A stretch of 64,000 bases of DNA from contig NC_092570.1 of the NCBI RefSeq assembly GCF_037975245.1, positions 4,746,001 to 4,810,000 on the forward strand, written 5' to 3'. Positions within the stretch are counted from its first letter, which is position 1; each line of letters starts with the position of its first letter. This document shows, piece by piece, positions 1 through 26,300 of this stretch. The stretch is from Apostichopus japonicus. Its lineage: Eukaryota; Echinodermata; Holothuroidea; Aspidochirotida; Stichopodidae. The notes below the pieces were generated by a model, which was not told where the DNA came from, did no database searches, and worked only from the letters and a program-made list of their open reading frames with translations. A program made the position numbers and the translations under genes.

Positions 1-2560
1 CTGTACCTGATCTTGGAAATGAATCATAAAAGCTATCGCTAACCTTATCCAGCATAGAGTTACATTACATGATGTTTCCCCCCTGATAAAAAAAAAAAGA
101 TTTGCAAGAGACCTCTGATCCTCCTCACCTTGCCTTATCTAGTTTAAACAATATTTTCTTCCTCCAGCCAACACAATGGACAAAAGACCCCCACCAACCC
201 AAACCACTCATGGAAAACAAAACATGACCACAGCAAATAATTCAGACCAGAAATAACAGGACTGAATCAGCTAACTGAATCAGCTAACTGTCACAGGTTT
301 AGTCTTAATACATTAAAATTGTCCAATACCAATCTTAACCCTGTCAATCAACTTAAGTTTATGACATTCCCAAGTTGATGAAGTATAAATCTTACTTTAC
401 TGATTGCATATCACTACTTATTCTAGCCCTTCCCGCCCCCCCCCCCCGCCCATAACACCTCCCCATTATCCTAAGACTACATCCATGTGCCAAATTCAAA
501 GCTGCCAACCCTAGTCAATCCCTCCACTGACCATTTTTAAATAATTTGTGGAGTCATATTGGTCAGTAAGGTGGAGGTGGGGGGGGGGGGTGGGGATAAG
601 GTCTCTTTAACTTCAAGATATCCATTCACTTAAAGTCATCCTCTTAAATATTCCTCAACCATGTGACTCTTCTTAATTTAAAAAAAAAGAAGAAAAAAGA
701 GAGAAAAACCTGATATATATATATATATGTTATACAAGTACACAATTTTTACCTATATTACTCTTGGTTATAGGGAAACTAAACATAATAACCCTGTGTG
801 TGAATGTTTCCAGTCCACCCCTGTTAGCTTCAGAGCGAGATCAAAACTCATTCTATCTGTTGTCGTCAACTGCCGACGATATTCTCCACCACCACGAAGA
901 GGAACAAACATGGTCAAGATATACACACACATATATATATATATGTATATATATACCTTACAAAAAAAAACTTTTAAGAAAGTTCTGTATCTTTTTCAAC
1001 AAGGTACTCTTCTTCTTTTCTTTTTTTATCAGCAAACATTAAAAAAAAACATGCTTTTGAAAGATTTTATGTTTTTTATGTTTAAGCAAAGTTTGACATA
1101 GATCACATCTGTTCTTTTAACATTAAAAAATCACCACTTGGATCAAAATCTATCGCTGAAAGCATGCAGAAAAATATCTTTCACTAAAAATTATCTCAGA
1201 TAATGTAAGTGTAAAATTTTTTTCTTTCTTCACTATTTACCAAGAACTGGTAGCTGTATCACAATATTTGTTCACTTGATTAAAAAAAAAAAAAAAAAAA
1301 AAAAAAACCTTAGGTTTTTGCTTAAAGAAAGGTTTGACGGATGAGAATTCAAGCTGTGTAAAAAAACAGTTTACTTGCAATGTCATTGCTTGCATTTATG
1401 ATAGTCTAAAATCCATTGCAATGTTTGTTTGTCTGTTACTATTTATTCTGTTCCTTTCGACGCTTTAGTAATGTGATACAACCAACCTGCATCTATTATA
1501 GTTTTTTCTTACAAACATACCCCTGCTCCCAATTTTATGATTACTTTGAAAACAAATTTTCTGTTTTAAGCAGGAATATTTTTCATATCACTGAGATTTT
1601 TTAACAAAGGTGACATTTTTCTAGTTTTTGCTGAATAAGTTGTTTTTTTCCATATAAACGTTTAAGATGTCATCCTGCATGTAAGCAAGGAAAACAAAGC
1701 GCCTTAATTTTAAAGCCGGCGTTTTAAATTTAATGCTTCAGTGAAATGTTGTAACCTTTATTTAGAAGGAGAATTTTTTTACTTAAAAAAACAAAACTGG
1801 GTAGAATCTTTAAGAAAGGAAGAGATCAAATCTACAAAATAGTGATATTTTGGAAAAATTGATTTCTGACCAATCTTAAAATATCACAAAAATAACCTGG
1901 AAAAGAGTGCCCTTTACATAATTTTGCATGTTTGAATATATATTTCTTTTACCTTAATATGGAAGCAAAACAATTCCATCTCATTGTTGTGGGTGATCCT
2001 TCATAATTACCAGCTACATTTATTTTCACTCAAAACAACAGTCATAAGCTACTTAAGGAATATTAATAATAATAATAATCATGTTAATAATAATAATAGT
2101 AATACCAATGAAGGAAGTGTAACATCTAAGCTAAAGGTAACTCGTTACCACAATAGTTAATTCCCTATTGTCTTTGTAGGTAACAAGCTGGGTGAAATTT
2201 TTTTTTTCCAAAACAAGAAAAAAAAAAAAAAATTGGACTGTTAAGAAAGTTTTCTGTGTGCTTTTACAGATTTAGTAATTCTCTACAGTGCAGCAAAGAT
2301 CAAAACAGAACTGACCTTTTATCGAAGAAAAGAAAAGCAAAAAGAAGTAAACAACAACAACAAACTAACCTTACATTTACTTTCACTATAATTAGCTTCA
2401 CTTAAAGCCAGTTTGGTAGCTTTACTATTTTATCCAATTAGGTTAAACAGTAACCAAAAAACAAATACGGAAAAAAAAAAAAAGACACAGGAAAAGAAAA
2501 AAACTCAATCAATAGATTGAGTGGATCATCGTCATTCGTAGTCATCGAGACAGGAGGGTT
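1..2560. other. 3' UTR and downstream flank of DDX3
   Basis: No coding exon is recognisable. The part next to 2560 is presumably DDX3 3' UTR; minus-strand AATAAA signals (TTTATT on plus) occur at 2019-2024, 1757-1762 and 1442-1447, and which is used cannot be told. The stretch also has an A26 run (1282-1307), a TAA/AAT microsatellite near 2063-2100, poly-C near 435 and poly-G near 580. Open frames of 60-124 codons here are AT-rich and look like nothing known. Confidence 0.5.
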
Positions 2561-16852
<14,292 letters not shown>

Positions 16853-17064
16853 CTGTAAGAGAGAAAACCAGCAATGTTAGGATGACGTTTCCATGAAATG
16901 TAACAAAAGGGAACCTTATGCTACAGTTCCTTCAAGATATGACATTAGGGCAACAATTGCCTTTGATGCCACTATCTGACCGAATATGTAAAAAGCAATT
17001 GCAAACCAACACATATCTATTGCAAATTTCAAGATTCCCCTTCCAAATTACATCAATGTGAAAT

Positions 17065-17309
17065 TAGGGAGTGTTAGCTCAGTGGTTAACGGCCAGTGCC
17101 TTTCAATCATAAGGTCCCGAGTTTGAGTCACTCCAAGATTAATGTATGTCATCCAGTTCCAGAGTTGTTGCAATTGACAATTCATAATCATGGACGTTAA
17201 AATATGAATCTGAGAGACTGATTTCAGTCAGCGTTGCGGCTTTGATAAGCCAATGATGGCTTCTTCGCGAGTTACTGCTTGCAGGAGGATCTTAAATACA
17301 TACATACAT
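17065..17309 (+). mobile_element. tRNA-derived SINE, copy 1
   Basis: The head looks like a tRNA gene: GGAGTGTTAGCTCAGTGG (box A) and GAGTTTGAGTCACTCC (box B), with GGAGTG able to pair with CACTCC as an acceptor stem. A shared body of about 160 bp follows (ACAATTCATAATCATGGACG, GATAAGCCAATGA), ending in an ATACATAC tail. A closely related copy is at 25175-25407. Confidence 0.82.
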
Positions 17310-18129
17310 CTCGGGAAAGGTCCCTTAAGTCCAAACCTAGGCCCTTCAGTCCGGACTTAATTGTTCACTGTTAATCTGATGTCTTATAAATTCCGAATAA
17401 TGTTCTTAAAAGCCATTACAGAGCATTACATATGTTCATAATGGTTGCCAAGTTGTGAGTGGAACAGACATTGCTGATTGATTCCAGTTTCCCATTAAAT
17501 TTCATATTGTGTTTATTATATGCTAGGGAAAGAATCTGTGGACCAACAGTTGGTTCCCTGACTCACTGTACATATCACTTTGAACAGGTGGCAAATTCTA
17601 ATCCGACATTTTCTCAAACTGCTAGAGTGAAAATGTGGAGCGATTTAACTACCCTTCAGATGCACAAACTGTTTTGATGGCCTAAATGCACAAGAAGTAG
17701 GTACAACCTTACATCTCTCTTACTGTCACATTGCAATGATACACAACTCAAGGGGAAAATGGCACAACAATAGGTACAACAGAATGTAGGGCCACTTGAA
17801 AAACGGATCCTAGCATCTGAAGGAGGAGAGGATGCCCAGTCAACTCTTTTCCCCACTCTGCATACACTTCTGAATACAAGTCTGATTCTTACTTGTTGGT
17901 TCGAATTTTAGTTTGTTCCCACCCCCCCCCCAAATACTTTCACCTATATACAGCACACAAAAACAAAGAAATAACAATATTGGATCAGTCTCAAATTTAA
18001 GCCGTGGAGTTGAATGTCCCCACTACGCAACCAGAGGATCCACTTCTGAAAATCAGGCCCTAGTCTGATTCTCTAAATTGATTATTTATAAATGTTTTAA
18101 CCACTCTGCATGTATCTTGGCTGTGTATG

Positions 18130-18485
18130 CAAGGGCGTAGGAACCGGGGGGCTGGGGCGCCAGCCCCCCAGTGAAAAATATGGGGGGGGAAGTATCATTC
18201 CGCCCCCCGCTCCGCAAGTCAGAAAACCCCTTTTTCATTTCCAAATGAGAAAAAATCTCATTTGGAGCACCAAATTGCATGTAAGGCCAGGTGAAAATGC
18301 AAAATTCTTTACAAAATGGAGTGGGAGTAGAAGTGTGCTATATTGCACCAAATTGAATCTGAGGCCACCTGGAAATGCAAAAAAAATCCAAAGGGGAGGG
18401 GGACACCCCCTCCCTTTAGACCCCTCCCCCAGGCCGGCCATCAATCTTCAGCCCCCCCACTCAAAAGTACCTTCCTACGCCACTG
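18130..18485 (+). mobile_element. hAT-like MITE with 8-bp TSD (356 bp)
   Basis: The ends are inverted repeats: CAAGGGCGTAGGAA on the left and the complement of CAGTGGCGTAGGAA on the right. The flanking octamer TGTGTATG is exactly duplicated (18122-18129 and 18486-18493). An 8-bp target duplication with CAGNGGCGTAGG-type ends is typical of hAT transposons. The interior is G/C-homopolymer-rich and has no transposase. Confidence 0.87.
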
Positions 18486-21400
18486 TGTGTATGTATCATG
18501 TATCTTGACTCTGCATGTATATTGACTTGACAAAGGGAACAAAAACAGTTGTAAAGTCACACTGTCATAAGTTCACCACCTAACTTTAGATCCTCAATGC
18601 CAGAATAAATTATATTTCTTCCCAGACACCTATCTGACAGTGTATTTACAGCAGCCAAGAAAAAAAACATTTCCATGACAACAGTCTGCAACTATATATT
18701 ATTCCATCATTACTATAGAAATCCTTTTGCCTTATTCTGAACTGTTCTATTTAGCTTAGAGGCCCATTGATTTGCCACTTAGAAAGTTACAAATTTCTTT
18801 TTTATACTCTTGAATCATCGGAGACCTGTTCCCATCGTGTATTTTGCTGATTTTGAATGATGTCTAGAAATGTCCTTCACCCAGTAGCTGAACTACCAAT
18901 AGAACTTTGGTAAGTCTATTGGGGGCAGGATACACATGTAGGTACAATAGGAAAATGGTAGATGAAAAGGGTTCCTTTATTTTGTTTCAACCAAATGGAT
19001 TCCGGTGGGTTTGCATGATCAATGGACACTGAACCAGAACACTTTCCATAAAGACACCTTGTTAGTATTTAAACATATTTAATATCCCCACTTCCTGTAC
19101 ATGCATCAGATTCAGGCAGGATATTAGTCTTATATGATTCTTTGAAATATTATCCTAGTGTTATGAAATCACTTAAAATGACTTCTACGTAGCTCAACTA
19201 GTTTAGTTAAGCCTACAGACTTTGCCAGACGTTAGAAATACATTATGATGACGGTGAGGCCTTAAGTTAGGCTAGATGATTTTGATTTGGAATAGTTTGA
19301 CTGAGCATCTGATCTAGATGTTTGGAAATGTGTGAAGTGGGCCTAGCCTAGCTACTACGGTTAAATTATTAGTACTATTAGCCTAGTCCTGTTTAATTTT
19401 ACTGGACAATTGCTATATCCATTCCCTACTGAAACCGAAGATTTAAGAAACTGCTGGCCACGTACAAGCATCAGACACAAGCCTATCCTATTATTTATGG
19501 TATAAAGCCACTAGCCAAAGCCTTGTTATCATAGACTAAGGACCTTACATAAGAGAATAGGATGGCCGACACTAACGATAGTCTGCAGCAGCCACAAGCC
19601 TAGCTTTTTTTTGCAATGGTCGGCTTTTGTTCCGTGCCGGTACATCATGACTACGACTTCCTACCACTTGATTTTTTCAACCCTAAAAGAGATTAAATTA
19701 GCGGAATTCAAACCTGTCGTTCTAGACTCGGCCCATTCGGACTTGCTCCATTACTCATACCGGATTGTGGAAGATTCTTCCCTCTGTGTGCAAATATTTT
19801 AAAGAGACTTGAGGACGGCGGGGAGGTGGATGATGTTATGTTAGGGGAGAGGGGAGCTCTATACTGGAACGTACGTAAATGTGTGTAAGTACGTGTATAC
19901 TGTGGTATCCTGTACTAAATACACATGTATACGACGCATGCATTACGAAAAACAGCGTGCTTGTACAGTCTGCATACGGGTTATATCAGTTGGACGTAGG
20001 TTACAAGGTTTAACCAATCAACAGACGATATCGTGATGACATCATTGCAAAGCTTGCCTACCTTTCCGGATAAAATTTCCACTACACTTAGATGGTCATG
20101 AAGAGGGAGGGCGTTGGAAGGGGCGCAGGGGAGAAAGCGAAGCAGTAACGTGCCCAGGTTTTCAAAGGTTGGAGGTGTGGCAGGGGTAATTCCAGGGGGA
20201 TTTAGCTTGTGGGGGGCCTGGGCCAGAATAGTTTTGGGGCCATTTCACGATTAGGCCCACTATCTAAGCGGAGCACCACATGTTGGCGCGTAGCGTGCAT
20301 GAACAGTTAGGCAGAAAATGCTTCCCAGATCGCTGGAAATGGCACTTCCTAGGCCTTGTAAGTTGCATCTAAACACTTTCAATTTTGAAATCGCTTCTTC
20401 TGGAAATTGACAATTGTCAAAATTTACATCTGTTTACACTGAACTTATGGGGTTTGCGGTGTCACGTGTGTGACAAGTTGCGCAAATGCCGTAGAATAAA
20501 GACCATGCATCCTTATAGGCCTCACGAGTATGGAAAGACAACTTTTGTTCAGTGTGGAGTTTCGAGCAAAGATCCGTATTTACATGTTAACATATCGACG
20601 GACGGACGGAAAGGCATCTTATGCCTCCATTTTTTTGGACACCCGAATGTGAGGGACCTGGGCCGTCGTAAATCCGGCACTGGGTAATTCAAATTTCCCC
20701 CGACATTAACCAGTCGGGAGAAAATGTGAATTGTTGTAGCTGGGGCTGAACTTTTCTGATACCGTAGGGATGCATTCTATAATGGATTGTTACATTCTGA
20801 GACACATTTAGACTATAATTTAGGTTTCTATAAGTAGCTCTAAAGTCTAAACAGAAGATTTGGCTACTAAATGATCAATTAAAAATTCCTCCGACAGATT
20901 AAGTTTTGGCGCTTGAACCTATATGGGAAGTCTAGAGGCCCACAGTACTGGAGGGAGGGTAGTGGTGGAAGTATACCTTGATATATCCGGTACCAAATGT
21001 AGAGATGTGAATTGGGGGAAAGGGGAACTTCCATAAAATGTAGCTCAGGCGATGAAACAATTAGACATTAAAACTTAGAGGAAATATTACCAAGCCCTTG
21101 ATCCCAGAGTTTGCGATGAAACTGGAGACGCTGGCTGTACACAAATGGATAGTGTGTGAAAAAGTATGAGTATGTAGCTCCTTATAGTTATAGAATATTA
21201 TCTGTGCTGATTTCAACGTGTTCCTCCTATATCTAAGTTTAATACACTGTATTTTATGTTCCAAACTTACTGGGATAGCACGGTCGTGACGAGCGGGAGG
21301 TGGTTGAGGTGAAAATGGAACAGGGGGGAAATAACGTTTACTGTTGGGGAGGGGTCCACTTGCAGACAGAATATTACAAAGAATTAGCCGAGTGTACATT

Positions 21401-21841
21401 ACATCGATACTGATATATTACATATATATGCGGTTCAAACTAAACAGTCGAAATCTCCAACATCATTCTTTCAAAAGTTGCAAACTATAGCACCATTTTC
21501 TTTCTAAAGAATAGTTACCATGCCACCTAATGTACCCCCATGACCCCTCTCCCCTCTCTCTCATCAGGTCTGAACAGAAGGATGTCAGCATCAAACAAGA
21601 ACATATTCTGCAATTCTGCATTGCAAACACAGAAGCAGAGCATTCAAGTAAAATAAAGACGCTCGTGTAATTCACTATAACTTCCGTCTTAGGTCAAAAA
21701 GTAATGGGATACACTCTCCGGCATCGGTTGGACAAAGTATCGCCATATGTTTGTTCAAGAATAAAATTAATGCAAATATAATTGGTCGCGCCAAGACAAA
21801 TCTCTAGCTGAGGGCGCTATTTTAATACAACGATCTATATA

Positions 21842-21865
21842 CGGCTCTGACAACGATCAGAGCCG
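21842..21865. other. Perfect 9-bp hairpin
   Basis: CGGCTCTGA, loop CAACGA, TCAGAGCCG. The loop side (GCTCTGACAACGAT) is repeated directly at about 21875-21889. Function unknown. Confidence 0.7.
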
Positions 21866-22816
21866 CATGTATACTGCTCTGACAACGATACTTTGAAGTC
21901 ATAACGTTGCATTCATAATAAGATCAGTTCGTTTTCTTTGTGATGAACAGGGCTGGGATGGAGGATCGCCTAGTGTTATAGAGAAGGAAATTGCCTTGCG
22001 TTTTAGAGGAGAGGAAGTGCTATAGTTTTGTCAGGAAAGGGAAGGTGAAACATGATGTAATCTTAAAATATTGGGAAGAATCTTGAACAAGCGAGACAAG
22101 GCTCAGCAAGACTAACGCCAATTTGAGAAATGTTTGACGACAGGAGAAGGGCTGACGGAAAAGGGAATGGAGAGGGGAAAGTGCGAGTAGCAGAGGCGAC
22201 GTCAGAGACTCCAAATTGGGGGGGGGGGGAGGGGGTACGAGGGGCCAAGCAAACAGTTTGGAGAGGGGAAATTTTGAAAGTGGAAGAATGCACCTGTGAA
22301 ATGTGCACATGACAGGAAATTTTAGAAAACAGATCCTACCACCCCACCACATCCCACACTTCATCAGTGAACCAAATTGCAATTTAAGAATAACTAACAT
22401 CTTACATTAAATTCAAAACTGTGACAGTTTCAAAAACTAACAAAAATCAGAAACTTTCTTTATAATTACAACTATAAACTGTTATTGCCTAGGATTTCAG
22501 GGCCCTACTTGTTGTAGAAATACACTTCAGAAACATAAATTACACTTGAATTTCTCTGGAATGTATCTCAGGGCCCTAATGGGGTCCAGTTCTCTTGCAG
22601 CAAGTTTAAACCACAAACTACCGTGATCACGGTAGATCTCTCTCGAGAGAAATTAAATTTTTCATGGCTTTTATTTCAATGGCCCAGTTAGAGATCCAGG
22701 GGTAAGAGGCCCTCATTGGATGTAAACCTATGTTTTGTTCTCTCTTAGCAACTTTAAAGCACAGCAGCATATGTCAGAATTTATTTCTGTGGAAGGTGTA
22801 CACAGTTTCTCTAGTA

Positions 22817-23363
22817 CCTTGGTTTTCAACCTTTTTTCGATCACGAGCCCAATTCGTCTTCCGAGCCGTCCTCGCGAGCCCATACCCTACCCTGCAAAGT
22901 TATCAACTTCATAAAATCAATTTCACAGCGTTTATTAGTGTATTCTTGACACAAGTGACCCGGGGACTCAATCAGAGCTATGTATGTTCCTCCGTGATCA
23001 GATGACAGGTACTTCCCAATTAGAGCCTATCTCAAAGATTTCTTGCAACCCTCAATGGTACAAGGCAATGGTACAAAGCAAGGCTTCCACACATCATAAC
23101 CTTGGTAAATACGTAGTGTGCAGTGGTTGGTGGGAGTCACCGAATTCTCTTATACTAGTCTTATAGGGTTAGGGTTGAGTAAATTTTACCCGTTGTACAA
23201 GGTTTCATCGAAGAGGCTTCCTAAGAAACATCATCATGTGCCTTCGCCACCAGCCCCCAAAAATGCCACAATTTTTAATCATTACTGGGGCAATGCTCGC
23301 GAGCCCACAAAATCGGCTTCGCGGGCCCAAATGGGCCCGCGAGCCCAAGGTTGAAAACCACGG
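22817..23363 (+). mobile_element. hAT-like MITE with 8-bp TSD (547 bp)
   Basis: Left end CCTTGGTTTTCAACC and right end complementary to CCGTGGTTTTCAACCTTGG form terminal inverted repeats that extend imperfectly into CGAGCCC/GGGCTCG sequence. The octamer CTCTAGTA flanks both ends (22809-22816 and 23364-23371). GGTTCTCAACC-type ends with an 8-bp target duplication are characteristic of hAT elements. No transposase is present, so the copy is non-autonomous. Confidence 0.9.
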
Positions 23364-23371
23364 CTCTAGTA

Positions 23372-26300
23372 GCTATTTTAACTTAAGCACAGAAACACAT
23401 TCTAGAGATTCCACTGACTTCAATTGAAATGTATTTCAAAGACCCTGCAGGGGGGGGGGTCAAGGTCCTCAGAAGGTAGCATTTTATTAGCCTAATACTA
23501 ACCAAATAATTTTCACTTTTCAGTTTTGTTTTACTGCAGCTGACTGGTGGGGGGGGGGGGCACAACCGAGGGGAAGCATTTTGTTTGGGAGGACAAATTC
23601 CCCCTTAGTGCTGCCACTGGGATGAGTCAGGGGTGGTGTAAAGCCTGGACGGGCATAAGGGAGCCATGTTCAGGGAATTTTTTCACACCAGGAAGAAGAC
23701 TAAGAAATTAACACACCAAAGAATTAAAACAAAGCAAAAGACTAAAGAGGAGAGAAGAATCATATTCATGTCAGATAAGCTCTTTCTTAACAAGCAAGGA
23801 ATATGCAGAGATCAAAAAAACAAAAAAAAAAAACATCAATATACAAAGTATTTATCATGCTCACTCTAAAAATTATATTGTTTATCTGACTAAATTTATC
23901 AATACAACAAAACAAGTCTCTTCCCTAAAACAAATAAAGTGAGGTGATTCTTTTAGACTTAATGAGATGAAAAAACAAAATGTAACTATTTATACAGTAC
24001 AAAAGGGAATAAAGTGTTGCTGGCCTCTCTCCTTTCCCTTAAAGGAAAGTCATTATAAGTGAACTTGTGGCAAGACATTAAGAACAAACCCATAATATGG
24101 CCCCCTCCCTTATCCCCCAGCTCCCCCCAGTCTCTCCTCTTAGCTCCCCAATTCAACTAGGCTTTCCTACATTCATAAATTTCTTCACCCTGTTAGACAC
24201 TGGAAGCCCATCCTTGGCTCTCTGATGAATTACAAAAAAGTTCTTAATCTATTCTTTTTGCCCTACATGTTTTTGTTCCACATTCATTTCCATTTTGAGA
24301 CTGGGTGTTATGCTAAGCTGAAACATGAATCATCATAGGTTTTCAAAGATACAAATATTAGGTGTAATTCAAAAGTGCCATTATGAAGTTCACCACTTTT
24401 ATTTGTCCCTTTCATTAAAATAGCCAGAAAATGAATGTTGAACACTTAATTTAAATATTTACATCAAAAGGAAGCTAAATCTACTCTCCACTTGCTTTGA
24501 ATGTTTTTAACTTCGACCCTGAAGGGACCCATAAAAGGTCCCATTTTCGAGTTGCATCTTTGGAAGGTCCACCATCTCTTTAATGACAAGAGTAATTTAT
24601 TGCAACAGAATCATATCAGAAATACTTGCTCCTCCAAACAATATGTTAGGAAAGTAAATATTATCACAGGGCACCAAATATAGGGAGTGAAGGCTCCTTT
24701 CTCCCTTCAGTCCTCCCTCCCCACCTATTCATCCAATTCACACCTCAAAATGCATTATTTTCCTTCATGATGGCGACATATCACGACCACTTGGCAATTT
24801 TTAAATATTGCATAATGGCCACAGTATTGCATTCACATTCTCACATCTCGACTCCGAGCAAAGAAAACATTACCATTCAGAAAAGTTTGAATACAGCAGC
24901 CTCCAACTGTCCTCAGATTTCCATCGTTCATTGAAAAATTTGGCTTTGCAATTTATTCTCAAATCAAGTTACAATATGGGATATTATAATCTAACGAAAC
25001 CTACTAGTGAAAAGTAGACTGTCAACTCTCTGGAGTTTCATGGAAATGTTAACGAGCATAAGCAGTTCGACATCGGGATGCTATTGAAGTACAGAATTGT
25101 AAAGACTACTGAATGGTGATTCTGCAGACCCTAGTTCTATCAGATGAAGATAATTATCTTTATAGGAGAAGTGTTAAGGAGTGTTAGCTCAGTGGTTAAC
25201 GCCGGTGCCTTCCAATCACAGGGTCCCCAGTTCGAGTCACTCCAATATTAATGTATTTCGTCCAGTTACAGAGTTGTTGACAATTCATAATCATGGACGT
25301 TAAATATGAATCCAAGAGACTGACTTCGTTCAGCTTGCAGCTTTGATAAGCCAATGAGGCTTCTTCGCCAGTCCTGCTTGCAGGGGGATCTAAAATACAT
25401 ACATACCCAAAATTTGTTGTATTTTTCAAATATCTTGGGCAAATCTGAATACAGGAGTTTAAACATGGCTGTTTGTCACAAGCGAGACCTGACGAAATAG
25501 GATCAATAGCATTGTTCATACAACGGTGGGATTGGTGACATTTCCTCTGAGTACATTCATCAGACATGTACCCACCACCACCCGCCACCACCCACATATC
25601 TCAACCAAATGTGGGCGATGTCTCGGACTATGTTCCCATTGGTTGAGATGGCACATGCCCACATGTGCAGGGGACATAAAACCCGACCCATGTGTGCTTC
25701 TGATGGCCCCTCCCTCCACTTTGAACTACAATTTTAGTAAAAACAATTTCATTCTAGCAGTCATAAACCATTCTGAAAATTTGACAAAGAGACACAGGAC
25801 TAAAAAAAAAGGTAGAAAAAAAAACACACAATAAAACTACAGTAAGAAAGCATTGCAAAAAGGGAAAACAAAGTTGTCATCAATAGTAAAAATTTCCTTA
25901 AAAAAAGAGGACAAAGTGTTTAACCACATAAACAAATGACCTTTAGCCTGAATGGGAATTTCTTTGGTTAAAATCCCACGGTAGGCCCACAATATGAAAG
26001 CTATTTGTGTGCCAACAAGTTCACTATATCAAGCAGAAAACTAACCAGGTTTGATTTTTGAAAGATGCAACCATGAATAGTTACCATTTAACTTCTACTC
26101 TGTCACATGACAGAACTTCGGGTTAAAATTTATAATCCATTCTTGGGAGAACATATTTCAAATCAGTTGGACATTTGATGATACATGCCATATGTTGTTC
26201 CACCTTACAACATACCACAATGTAACTTTTATCTCTCCTTAAAAGGAGGCCATTATTCTTCCTGAGAAAACTTAAATCGGTTAGCGCTAGACTTACACAA

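Larger units (their letters stand above)
16853..22816. other. Upstream/intergenic region of DDX3
   Basis: This stretch should contain the DDX3 promoter and first coding exon, but I could not identify them. It holds the SINE at 17065, the MITE at 18130, a perfect 9-bp hairpin at 21842-21865 and adjacent palindromes at 22620-22650. A donor-like CCA|GTAAGT near 21271 closes a phase-0 open frame starting at 21399, but its sequence does not resemble a DDX3 N-terminus. A 100-codon plus-strand frame at 20385-20687 is unrecognised and probably spurious. Confidence 0.4.

Noticed and set aside
727-1101. 124-codon plus-strand open frame
   Set aside because: Built from microsatellite and A/T runs; no recognisable domain.
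19562-19603. ATG-initiated short frame on plus strand ending in LQQPQA, considered as DDX3 first exon
   Set aside because: Wrong strand for DDX3, and it ends in a stop codon.
20385-20687. 100-codon plus-strand open frame with a CxxC pair
   Set aside because: No family recognised, no splice or promoter context; the surrounding sequence looks like decayed mobile-element DNA.
20145-20690. Third hAT element bounded by CAGTAACGTGCCC and CCGGCACTG
   Set aside because: The ends are only loosely inverted and no 8-bp flanking duplication is visible.
23160-23180. Telomere-like TTAGGG
   Set aside because: A single GGGTTAGGGTTG occurrence inside the hAT-like MITE; no array.
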